A DNA stretch of 64,000 nucleotides from Epiperipatus broadwayi. Its lineage: Eukaryota > Onychophora > Udeonychophora > Euonychophora > Peripatidae. Positions within the stretch are counted from its first letter, which is position 1. Each line of letters starts with the position of its first letter. The position numbers and the translations under genes were made by a program. Below are positions 36,201-46,739 of this stretch, piece after piece. The stretch lies in NCBI GenBank assembly GCA_028023455.1, contig JAQFVV010012434.1:6848264-6912263 (forward strand), read 5' to 3'. The notes under the pieces are model-generated. The model was not told where the DNA came from, searched no databases, and saw only the letters and a program-made list of their open reading frames with translations.

Positions 36201-39200
36201 TCAGACAGGAATAGATTCATTTTTTTATCTTTTTTATAGATTGCCTTAGATAGTAAAGGGGACTAAATTAATATAAATATTATTCATGCTATGTCTTAGC
36301 TGTATAATCCCTGAATAAAAATGAGAATTATTTTAGGAATTAATTTTCTTTAGAACAGAAAGGAAATAAAACCCATAGTGTCTCAATTTCTTCACACACT
36401 TTAAAACAAGTTATGGTATATAAGAATAATAGGATATATAAATATACCAAGGTACAATATTTTTATGAGTTCACACTCTTCTTAGTTATATAAGTCCCCA
36501 CTCCATTTCTTTGGAATATAAGTCCCTATCACTATATAATAGATTCTTAATAATTAAATAGCAAACAGAAGGCAATATATTATCTCTGTTGTGATTAAAG
36601 ACTGTTAATTCTGCAGATCCTTAAGTCATTTTATAATCATAGTAAGATTGGGGAGATCTGTTTTAACCATAGTCAGCTTGTGGATCTTTAGGAGCTGAGA
36701 TCTTGGGTAATAAGATATCCCCTGCTGTTTTTTTCTGCTGCTTCTTCCTGATGGAAACCTCAGTTGACCCAAACAATGAAGATGGAAGAAAAAAGCACTC
36801 CTTTTTCTGTTCCAGTCTTTTTACATGTTTTTGCTTTTTGGTTTTCTGGAATAATAATATAGTTCATGAGGATCAGGGTACAGAGTTTTATCAGTTCAAT
36901 CTTTATTGTAACTTCAATTAGTAGTTAGCTGATACTAATTAAATTTTCTCCATTATCTGATTTTACCTCTTATTTTTTGTAATTAGTTCATGTTACAATA
37001 TTTTGATTAAATACTTTATTTCATTAATATTCAAATTTTCTCTATTACTTTATTTCTTTTTAATATTATTTTTATTGCTTCACATAATTTTAATATACAA
37101 TACATTTCACTGCTTATTGTAGCTTACCTTGGAATTGTAAATAGATTTGTTAATGTCTGAGGTGATGATATCCTTTGCTTTATTTCATTTAAAATATTAT
37201 CTGAATAAATTAGATTTTAATAGAGATTGTTAATATTTTATGATAGTGTAGTGGACAATTTAAATAATTATATATGGGAAATATTGTTATTACCCAATGT
37301 GATCAATAGCTGAGCTAGATAATTTTACACAGGTTCTATCAGTGTATGTTTTGCTCTATGATAAATAATATAAATCTTAAGGACATTTCTTTACGACAGA
37401 TTTGACTGAACAAATGTAGAGAGGTAGTGAGATAGAAAATCCATTATTATTGTTACAAAGTAGCTACCCAATGCTAGCTTATGATGATCATGTACATGTG
37501 ATAATTATTATAAAGTGCCAAATCAACTTTAGGGCTTTTATAAAATGATAAAATAATATTCCACATTTAGGCTAGATCTATATTATTGTGGAGGACATCT
37601 CAGTTCTGAGACAGTAAAGTTTTTTTATGTTATCATCCCATATTATAATCAATAGTCCATTACAAAATGGTGACCAATGATTGGGCTATGTTTTATTCAG
37701 ATTAGGTTGATCATCTCACCAGCATCAACATTTTTTCTCACATTACAATATGTATATATATTTATGTTAATGATCACCCAAGCCAAAAGTTGCAGTGGTC
37801 GATAAAACACTTGAAATTTTCAAAATTAATTACTAAAACAGATGTTTTAGCGATTACATTTAAAATATTAAGTTCTTCTATAGATAATCCATTGAATTGG
37901 AAATAACAGTACATTAATCAGCCAACAGTAAATGTAAAATAAATTGTTTTTTGTTCTTCAACAATTCAAATTAAAGTCTTCATTTCAAACTTATATTACA
38001 TCAAAGACATGATGATACTTATAAGCTACTTGAAAGATCATTGTCATATAAATGAAAACTAATGACTCATTGTTTGATATCAGTTTTCTTTTGAAATGTC
38101 TTAGATTTTCTATCATTATTAATAATATACTGCTCACATCATATTATAGCTATATAAGAAAAATAATTTTTCAATAATTCTTAGCTATTTTTAAGCACTG
38201 TTTCAGACGTAGTTAAGTGAGTCACATGTCAACTAAACTGATAAAAGTTATATCATCACATCTTTTTTTGAATTTATCTGGCTATGACATTATTTTTTGA
38301 TTCTCTGAAGTCACAAGAAGTCTCTAATAACCCATTTGTCTACTTGCAGGAAACAACCCCCCTTTTTTAAAAAAATAAAAACAATCCTGAAAATATTTTA
38401 TAGGAAGTAAATAATAAAAATATTTTTTAATAGTTATTGCAAGTTTTATCTTTTTTATTTATAAAAATGTTCTTTTGTTAGGTTGTACAATTTCATGGTC
38501 CCTGTATTTTTTAAAATTTCCAGTAGTTTGAAACTATCATATAATTACTATATTTTAAATTTTCTTATAAATCCCACCAGGATTTGTAACCTTTGCATTT
38601 TTAAAATTACTAAGAACTATATAATTTAAAAGAGTTGATCAAATACTATCTCTTCTTTTCAAAATATTCCGTTGATTTAGTAAGATTTTGATATTTTAAA
38701 ATCCACGTTATTTTTCAGGTATTAGAAAATCATTTCTCAAGTTTTCTTATTAGTCATTTGAATTCTGTCTTTAAAATCCTTACATTGTTTATTAAGTTCC
38801 ATATTCACTTTATTGTTAAGCAAAGCAGTGAACGTCAAATATTTTTAAAAAATTAATTCAGAAACTAATAACAATTTTTCAAAATAATGAATTCAAAAAT
38901 TCACATATATCCATAACATAATTTCCATTTCTGGTTTTTTATATACTGATTTATATATATCCATATAAAACAATTTATATACTTCTCATTAAACATTTTT
39001 TGCAATGCAATCAAATAAAAATTTATTTATTCATTTTTTTTTTTTTTTTACAGTTTCAGAGCTACAATATTCAAATATATATATTAATGCATGATTGAAA
39101 CTATAATAGAATAACTAAAATGATAAAAATAAATTAAATTACTAATAACAGTTAAAAGTCATGTAAATATCTCCAAAATAATTCTGTGCCTCTGTAATAC

Positions 39201-41090
39201 GACTAATTTGAAAATCCAAATTAGTAACTTCATTATCTAAATTAGATATATTCTTAAAGAGTATTATGGCTAGGAAAAGATTTATTTGTTTATGTTATTA
39301 TAATTTTGATCTTAGCTCTTAACTACGATTTGTCTAACAATCATGGAATACTTTTTACAAATTCTGTTATCATTTATTACGTAATCCATAAGATAAATAC
39401 TATTACTAATATATGTGATAATTGTAATAATGTCGAAGGACAATAGTTCTATAGTTGCATATCACTTCTATTACTACTGCTCTTCGATTTTTATCAATAA
39501 TATTCAAATATTTTATAGTATAAACCTGTCATGGATTTCAAACACGAATTTTACTCCTATCTACTTTCTATCATACTAATTTAAAGCTATTAGAAACATA
39601 CATACAAATTTTAACTGGCATAAAAAAGTCAATTTTATTTCTTCTGTCAACATTTATGTAACGCGATATTCAAATTAATATCTGTTTTGCGAAACCAGTG
39701 AAGTTGGTAGAAATAATCGCCAACAAAAAAAAAAAAAGCTTTTGTCTGCTTGTTTATAGAACATTTTAAAAAAATCAATGGTAAATTGATTGTAAAATAT
39801 TCTTCACTTGGATAATTTACTAGTTACTATAGTTACGTCTGTGCTAGAAACAATCCTTTCCGAGAACCGTACCATCGAATACTATATAAAACTAGCAAAT
39901 GAAATCTTATTCAGGTAAATCAAATTATAACTTATGTAAATACTTTATTTTTAATATTAAATTTAGAGTATTTATTTACGTGTGTGTGTATTTTATAGGT
40001 CTATAAATGTGTTAATATTTCTCTGTGTGTGTGTGTGTATACTTAACAAATTTTGGAATATTTATCTATATATGTGTGTGAGTACATACTAGATTTCCAT
40101 TTAACTATAAACAAATTTTGCATAAACTATGCACTTGCATGTAATATATATACGCATGTATATAACTAAATAAAACTATAACGCTATTTAATTCAGGTTT
40201 TGAGAAGTTTTTGTAATAATGTTAAGTATTTTTATTTATTTACTTCTTGTACAATCAGTTGTTCGGTTGACCATACTACGTTTGAGCATTAAAATAACAG
40301 TCTGACCATGATAGTTACATTAATTTGATCTAATTGCAATATTTATATACATTAATATAGCAAGTGATATAAGATTTGCAAATCAAAATGAACAAAATAG
40401 TATACAGTATATATATTTTTTGTATATATATTTAATTGGAAATATATTAAGAACTTTAAGTCGCCATTCTCACCCAAGACTTGAGATTTCTGGTACACAC
40501 TCAATTTTTTAACTACGTATTTTCTGGTACTTTTTCTGAAATACGTATTTTTTAAGTAACTGAATGGCTGAAATGTAAAAGCGAGTAGCTAATTAAATGA
40601 AATTATAAATTTAAAAGACGAATTTATTATTTTTATAGGCAAAAGTGCTAATTACAAGTATTAACATTTTTTTAAAAAAATGAATGGAAGGGATAAATTG
40701 ACAGTTTCATATCACGTTTTAACACCAAAAATTGCACGTGAATTTCGATTCAAGTAGCCGTTAGCTCTCAAGTCTATCACTTTGCCTAAACCACATATAA
40801 CTTTTTTTTTTTCAATATTCATAGTCATTTCAACCTATATGTAGAATTTATGTATCTAAGAAATGATGACTATATAATTTATAATTTTCACACACACAAT
40901 TTTTTTTAAATAAAATAATGCATTCTTGTTATTTAAACAAGTCTTTGGTAATATGAACTAAAATTCCCATGCTCATAAATAAAATTAGATTATTAGAATC
41001 CTAGCTTAATTAGTAAAAATTAATAAAAGAATATATAAGACAGCCCAGATAAAACGAATCCATACGACACGAAACGTACTTTAAACACAC
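33231..41090. other. Long AT-rich tract, no supportable gene
   Basis: Short open frames at 34809-35021 (minus) and 36703-36921 (plus) lack convincing homology. The latter ends with HEDQGTEF, which recalls the second integrase motif of gypsy elements, but nothing around it supports that. A (GT)n stretch occurs near 40024-40040. Confidence 0.4.
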
Positions 41091-41207
41091 TAATGTAGGC
41101 AATCAAAGGCAAAACTCTCCATACAGTAGTGCCACCCTGTGCTAACCGGAGTAATCAATGGATGCCAGAGGGCTTGTGCATAAAATCCCCATCTACTGCC
41201 TACTCAT

Positions 41208-41261
41208 CCAATATCTCCAGACTAGTTTCTGGCTTGTGGCCATCATCAGGAGGAGCCTTGG
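41208..41261 (-). ncRNA. Hammerhead ribozyme in the left arm, probably impaired
   Basis: The minus strand has CUGAUGA, stem II UGGC-CACAA-GCCA and GAAAC-UA-GUC as in the right arm, but two bases are missing just before the core (CUCCUC instead of CUCCUCA plus C), and the partner reads UGGAG instead of UGGGG. Stem I must re-register to CUCC/GGAG, so activity is doubtful. Confidence 0.55.
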
Positions 41262-41604
41262 ATCTGAGAGCACTGCACCTAGATCTTAGGATCTAATGCA
41301 ACCCTCTAGCAGCCACCTTTTAACTCTGCTTTACTACAAAACTATGAGAATGAAATTGGAAAACACAAAAATATTTTCAATCTAAGCTCAATAGCTTATA
41401 TAGTCATATGGATCTGAACTCAATTCATGTATGGGTGCTGAATTGAGTTCAGACCCATATGACTATATAAGCTATTGAGCTTAGATTGAAAATATTTTTG
41501 TGTTTTCCAATTTCATTCTCATAGTTTTGTAGCAAAGTAAAGTTAAAAGGTGGCTGCTAGAGGGTTGCATTAGATCCTAAGATCTAGGTGCAGTGCTCTC
41601 AGAT

Positions 41605-41659
41605 CCAAGGTTCCTCACTGATGATGGCCACAAGCCAGAAACTAGTCTGGGGATATTGG
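41605..41659 (+). ncRNA. Type I hammerhead ribozyme in the right arm
   Basis: All conserved parts are present: CUGAUGA (41618-41624), stem II UGGC-CACAA-GCCA, GAAAC (41638-41642), a two-pair stem III closed by UA, and cleavage triplet GUC (41645-41647). Stem I is CCUCA paired with UGGGG, followed by an internal loop and an outer CCAA/UUGG. Predicted cleavage follows 41647. The architecture equals the minimal hammerheads known from Penelope-like elements. Confidence rests on complete core plus compensatory changes relative to 2800-2854. Confidence 0.8.
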
Positions 41660-42030
41660 ATGAGTAGGCACTAGATAGGGATTTTATGTACAAGCCTTCT
41701 GGTATCCATTGACTACTCTGGTTAGCACAGGGTGGTACTACTGTATGGAGAGTTTTAACTTTGCTTACAACAATTATGTGCTAGTATGAGATGTGATCAT
41801 GTGATGTTTAATGTAGGCAATGGTTGGTATATGTTTTATTTCACTTATATTAAATTATATTTTTTCATTATGAATCGACTGGAAATATAATTCATATTTA
41901 TTTAACTTATGATTACATTTTAGTATTCCTAAGGACATTTGAACCCAGACATTCAAGTTCTCTACAGTCATCAACTTTATCCAACATAACCAATACCAAT
42001 GACCACATACATGTGAAAAAAGATAAATGA

Positions 42031-42083
42031 TATCCAATGTATGTATTTCACACTGAAACAGCACTTATCAGTTGGTCCAGATC
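42031..42083 (-). ncRNA. Decayed hammerhead-like motif, left arm
   Basis: Minus strand: CUGAUAA (core with one change), a stem II of GUGCUG/CAGUGU with wobble pairs, GAAAU, and a CCAA/UUGG stem I with outer GAU/AUC. The expected cleavage triplet before UUGG reads ACA, not NUH, so it should be inactive. Confidence 0.35.
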
Positions 42084-42461
42084 ATTATCTCCCACACACA
42101 CATATAATCAGTGATCAGTTTACATTAGAAATAACAAATCTGCACACTTTAATGGACAGCTTCAATCCTCTCCAACTCTTCAGCCATCCATATCACTGAA
42201 AATCTGGTGATGGAATGCTCAAGCCCTTGATAATGTCAATATTATAGTCATACCCATGTTGAACTTAGTCAGTCCGATCTTCATGGTTAACATGGGTATG
42301 AGTATAATATTGGCATCATCAAGGGCTTTAAGCATTCCATCATCAGATTGCCAGTGATGTGGATGGCTGAAGAGTTGGAGAGGATTAAAACTGTCCATTA
42401 AAGAGTATAGATTTGCTATCTTAATATAAACTGAACACTGATTATACATATATGTATGAGA

Positions 42462-42530
42462 GATGATGATCCGAACTGACTGATGAGTGTTGGTTCATCA
42501 TGAAATATGTTTATTGACAATCATTTATCA
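42462..42530 (+). ncRNA. Decayed hammerhead-like motif, right arm
   Basis: Plus strand: intact CUGAUGA (42480-42486), a weak stem II GUG/CAU, GAAAU (42502-42506), and a UUA triplet before UUG. Stem I is poorly paired. Compared with the left arm and 8799-8850, the conserved bases are those of a hammerhead core. Confidence 0.35.
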
Positions 42531-42798
42531 TTTTTCACATGTATGTGGTCATGTGTATCAGTTACATTGGATAAAGTGGATGACTGTAGGGAGCTTGAAA
42601 GTCTGGATTCAAATCCCCTTTAATTGCATCTAGGTTAAATATATACATTATACTTACATTTCAATATTATTGCTAAGGATGTAAATAAATAATTCTTACT
42701 TGTTGTTCATGAATCCCTAGAAGATTACGATTACATCTTGCAGCTTTAATAAGGCTTGAGGAAATGTTATGACTTATTAAATTAGATTTAGAAATTGT

Positions 42799-42907
42799 CA
42801 AGCGTTGTTAGCCGAGAGGTCATCGTAGCCGCCTTGCAAGCAAGTAGTTGGTTGCAGACGGTTGTGGGTTCGCGTCCCGGCCGGTGCTATGAAGTATGAA
42901 AAAAAAA
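42799..42907 (+). mobile_element. tRNA-derived SINE, best preserved copy
   Basis: Starts CAAGCGTTGTTAGCCGAGAG with an A-box-like TTAGCCGAGAGG, has a B-box-like GGGTTCGCGTCCC, then GGTGCTATGA and a poly(A) tail. Bases AGCGTTG and CGGTGCT can pair as a seven-pair acceptor stem with three wobbles. The expected anticodon arm does not pair well, there is no CCA or Pol III stop of a plain tRNA gene, and related copies with target duplications exist, so it is a SINE. No target duplication is clear here. Confidence 0.75.
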
Positions 42908-44330
42908 TCAATAAATAAAAGAGGAAAAAAAGAACGCAATCTTAATTATTTTTTACTTGTTGGGTAAAACTTGCAATTTTAAAACCAGTACCTTTGAATT
43001 AAAAAAACAAACAAAAAGAAAATTATTTATGAAACTTTGACAACAAAAGATGTACTCACCCCTTTAAACCTTCTACTTGCAATAAGAATTTGCTAGTGAT
43101 ACGGCTGTAAATAGCTGAGAATAAGCACAATCTGTTTTTTAACATATATTTAATTAATTCAGTTTGAAAAGAAATCTAATTTTACTTTACTGCACAGATT
43201 ATGATTAATAATACATAGACTAGCAATGAACGCATACATATTTTCACACAATTTTGTATATTTTAAGTGATTACTTTTTGATTAAATAATTTAGTCTTGG
43301 AATATCTATGATATAAGGTATATTGTAAATAAAGTTTATTTATTAATATTTGTAAATACGTACAGATTATTTTAATATTTAATTATTTCAATTTAATTAC
43401 TCTAGAAAAATTTGCGTACGCTTCCAATCAAGGTTTGCAAATCAAAATGAACAAAATCGTATATATATATTAATCATATAGAGACAATTAGAACAACATA
43501 TAACTTTCCTCCCGTCTAATAAATGATGTTAAGTTGGTGTTGTGATAAAATGGGTTATCGGTACAATAATAAAACCGGGAAATCAACCCGATAGCAGTAA
43601 GAAGCTAGTAGTAGTTGTACTAAAGCTAATGTTATGCCTGAATGATGTGTATGCTATGTAAGCACGCGAAAGGAGCTTTTAGAGAGTTAAGATGTTTAAA
43701 GAAATAATTGTATTGCCTTGACAAAGACATGATTAAAATTTGCTAAAGAATATTGCTTCTAAAAACTACACTTACGTATCTAACTGAATCAAGCCCAACT
43801 CTGTTTAAAGTGATTGTTAAATTTTGAAACACAATATGCATATTCAACTTATCCATGGTATTAAAACGCTAAACACCACTAGAAAATAAAGCTTGGATAC
43901 TTATTTTATTGGTGTGGATTTTCAACTTCTTCATTTTTTCGATTTTATTATTATCGTTAATAATTACTTTATTACTTAACTAGTGTTTATGTATTATTAA
44001 CATTTAAGCTTCCTGAGTAATATTTTAAATAATCTTAGGAATAACAGAATGCTGCAGTCAACAACTTATGAAGAACCTGTGTGCAAATAAATAAATGATA
44101 CAAATCAATAGTCGTTAAAGAATTAATGAAAAAATGATAAAATAGCACATTTTGGAACCGGTATAAGATAATGGTGTCACTAAATAGTAGTATTTGGGAA
44201 TTACAACATGAATAATGCTGCTTCTATAAAAAATTATGTTTTACATGTGGAATGTTACATGCTCATAAACAGGATAGATGAAGAGTGTTTGATGGTGTCT
44301 ACACGTTTATGGGTTACAGACAGCATGCAG
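42908..44330. other. No gene seen
   Basis: AT-rich. A 24-base stretch at 43434-43457 (TTTGCAAATCAAAATGAACA...) is identical to 40375-40398, hinting at an unrecognised dispersed repeat. Confidence 0.35.
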
Positions 44331-44870
44331 CTGAAAAATAGATTATAGATTATATGACCCCAAATGATTAGAAAAACTTTTGCATCAAGAAGTGATTGAA
44401 AAATTGAATGGATATTTTACTCATAGCATATCAAAATGGTTCACATGACTAAGGCTGAAAAATAGAAACCAATTACCTCATGAGAAATATATGGTTTATG
44501 ATTTAGCATTAAGAAATTTGTTAAAGGATTGTGATTTCAGCCTGAAAATTAATGACATGTTGTTAGGCCAATTCCTCTATAACATATTGGATTCTAGAAA
44601 AATATTGAGTGAACCTGATCTCAACTATAAATATTCTATGGGTTGTGTGGGAACTATGCTGGATAACCCTTCAGAATTAGTATTATCACAACAGCCAGAA
44701 AAAATCTCTCTTGCAATTCAAAAGGCAAAAAGAAATACTCCCAGATACCAGTAGAAAAAATATGGGAAAATATGTTATCGTTGCAGTAAACCTGGTCATT
44801 TGTGAAAAGACTGTGAAAATAAAAATAAAACATTTAGGAATTTCATGAAAAAAAGAACATTAGCATAAGT
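44331..44870 (+). pseudogene. Gypsy gag and zinc knuckle remnant
   Basis: Includes the open stretch 44491-44754 (MVYDLALRNLLKDCDFSLKI), which fits the capsid pattern with a DLxxLxxxCxF core and a following LxxQFLYNIL. Just downstream, in another frame, is a CX2CX4HX4C knuckle CYRCSKPGHL, stop, KDC (about 44776-44815). The stop sits inside the knuckle where a Trp codon is usual. Confidence 0.7.
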
Positions 44871-44959
44871 CTGTCATTAGTGAGTAACATTGTCAATTTT
44901 AAGAAGTTTAACAATACTTAAATAGAACCCATACTACAGGATATGGATATTTGTGCCAA

Positions 44960-46155
44960 ATTATAACAATGAAAGTGGACAATGGAGCAAGTCTATTGTT
45001 GATATTTTATAAAAATTGGTTAAAAATCAGCACAAAGTATAGTAAGAAACAACACTGGAAGATATGGATATTATTGTTATAGATATTAATAGAAATAAAA
45101 TTGATATATGTGAGGAAGTAATACAACAAATAAAACTACATTATATACAGTTAATACAGATTTTAATGTTACTGGGAAGGAATTGGTTTCCACCTTTAGG
45201 AACACATGTAAATGTGATAAAGAGATTTCAAATTAAAACTTGAATGTAGAGGAGATATTCTAGGATGTTTAAGTTTGATTCAACAGAGTTAAAAATATGA
45301 CCAATTGACAATGAGTTAATCTGTAAACTCTGTAAGGTTCCATTTTCACTGAAAGAGAAAGTTGAGGAAATATTTAATGAGATGATCCAAAAAAGAATTT
45401 TAATACTAATGGAAGATGTAGTTATTATAATGAAATCAGATAGAAACCTGAGATTGTGTGGAGATTATTGAATAACATTAAGTAAATTTGTGAATAAAGT
45501 TCTTATCCTATTCTGACTGCAAGTGAAATACTAGCATTATTACAAAAAGCTTCATATTTTGTAAAGATAGACCTTAAAGCTTCATTCTACCAGATTCCTT
45601 TGAATAAAAAACAGTGCAAGTAATAACATTGACTATCATAAGGAATGGTATTAGTGCCTTAAATTACTATATGGAATTATAGTAACACTGAATATTTTCC
45701 AAGTGAATATGGATACTCTTTTTCAGACAATGGATTACATTATCCTCTATTTAGATGATAATTTAGTCATTGCTAAATCACAGTTGGACTTAGAAAAGCA
45801 TGTATTAGATGCAGTATGCTTAACACTGAAAAAAGTAAGAACTAAAATAAATATTAGAAAAATATATCCAGTCGTGCCTTAAATTACTATATGGAATTAT
45901 AGTAACACTGAATATTTTCCAAGTGAATATGGATACTCTTTTTCAGACAATGGATTACATTATCCTCTATTTAGATGATAATTTAGTCATTGCTAAATCA
46001 CAGTTGGACTTAGAAAAGCATGTATTAGATGCAGTATGCTTAACACTGAAAAAAGTAAGAACTAAAATAAATATTAGAAAAATATATCCAGTCTATTAGG
46101 GAGGTAATGTTTTTTGGACATGTCATAAATAAAAAGAAGTTAACTCTTGTCAACA
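44960..46155 (+). pseudogene. Gypsy protease and reverse transcriptase remnant
   Basis: VDNGASLLLIF near 44975 is the protease active site with Asn for Ser/Thr (D[ST]G usual). Reverse transcriptase follows: NLRLCGDY near 45450, SYFVKIDLKASFYQIPL (45549-45603, motif A), a changed FNRLPFG-like CLKLLYGII, YLDDN near 45748 (motif C) and MFFGHVIN near 46108. Motif C is present twice because of the 220-bp duplication. Stops and frameshifts abound. Confidence 0.75.
45654..46093. repeat. Perfect tandem duplication, 2 x 220 bp, inside reverse transcriptase
   Basis: Bases 45654-45873 recur at 45874-46093 with no visible difference (both start GTGCCTTAAATTACTATATG and end AAATATATCCAGTC). Confidence 0.9.
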
Positions 46156-46434
46156 AGTAGATTGGCAGGTGAAGAATTTCTTGAAAATAAAATAAAAAAT
46201 CCCCTGGTTGATAATATAAACTCATCCCCTTTTAATAAAACATCTCTGGCCATAATGGAGACTCTCTCTATTTATCCAGCTGAGGTAGTTCCTGTCACTC
46301 CTCAATTAAGAAGAAAACCAGGCCACCCTTCAAAAAAAATAATGGAAAAAAAGAAAAGATTTTGGAATATAAAAATAGTTATAGTGAAACATCTCCTGCA
46401 TCAATTGAAATTAAAAAAAGTTAAAACCGCTTGA
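46147..46434 (+). pseudogene. Possible LINE ORF1 or gypsy C-terminal piece with AT-hook-like motif
   Basis: A 95-codon open frame (MSTSRLAGEEFLENKI...) with a basic tail containing QLRRKPGHPSKK, which resembles an AT hook (RRKPGRP) with Arg changed to His, followed by lysine-rich sequence. It lies between the gypsy remnant and the LINE endonuclease. Nucleic-acid-binding ORF1 proteins of LINEs often stand here, so that is my preferred reading, but the sequence itself does not prove it. Confidence 0.35.
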
Positions 46435-46739
46435 TATCAAAAAAATTCTGATAACGTATCATTATCATTAGAAAAAGATAGTCCGATGGAAGAGGTAAGC
46501 AATAATTATACTAATATTGATAATACAATGTACAAAAAAAAACAATAGCAATAAAGCAAATGAGATCAGGTAATATAATTCAAAATCCAGTACTCAATAA
46601 TATATAAAAAATTATCTTTTTTTATTTATTAATATGGGTTTTTGCTTACATTTATTGTTGATTATTTTTTATATACAATTTAGATCTGATATAGATTGCA
46701 ATGTTCAATATATAGAGTGAACACACACTAAATGAAGCT

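Larger units (their letters stand above)
41104..41808. mobile_element. Near-perfect palindromic element with two opposed hammerhead ribozymes
   Basis: Arms at 41108-41427 and 41439-41756 are inverted copies of each other over about 320 bases with few differences, separated by an 11-base loop (41428-41438). About 50 more bases follow the right arm. The whole is flanked by a perfect 13-bp direct repeat TAATGTAGGCAAT (41091-41103 and 41809-41821), read as target duplication. Arm ends (GGCAAAACTCTCCATACAGT) match the elements at 2696 and 14135. No protein coding. RNA from either strand would fold into a 320-bp hairpin. Each arm carries a hammerhead motif. Confidence 0.85.
41936..42614. mobile_element. 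Second palindromic repeat with tRNA-like arm ends
   Basis: Arms at about 41936-42264 and 42286-42614 are inverted copies with moderate divergence around a 21-base spacer. Matching blocks include GCCCTTGAT.ATG.CAATATT near the centre, CATGTATGTGGTCAT, and TGGATAAAG.GGATGACTGTAG near the ends. The outer end GTCTGGATTCAAATCCCC resembles a tRNA B box with T arm, so each arm may be a tRNA-derived SINE in head-out orientation. The open frames at 41855-42064 and 42219-42449 are by-products. It lies only about 115 bases from the first palindrome. Confidence 0.75.
44331..46155 (+). mobile_element. Second Ty3/gypsy remnant, gag to reverse transcriptase
   Basis: Plus-strand pieces in the normal order: gag, one CCHC knuckle, protease, reverse transcriptase. 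No LTR is visible on either side. It carries a perfect internal 220-bp tandem duplication and its right end meets LINE-related sequence near 46150. Domain style resembles the K02A2.6-like lineage but it is not a copy of the 17-22.6-kb element. Confidence 0.75.

Noticed and set aside
36703-36921. Integrase fragment, because of HEDQGTEF
   Set aside because: Only one six-residue likeness; the remainder of the frame shows no integrase pattern and no other element domain is near.
42799-42907. Working tRNA gene
   Set aside because: The anticodon arm pairs badly, the B box deviates from consensus, an A-rich tail follows, and related copies with target duplications exist.
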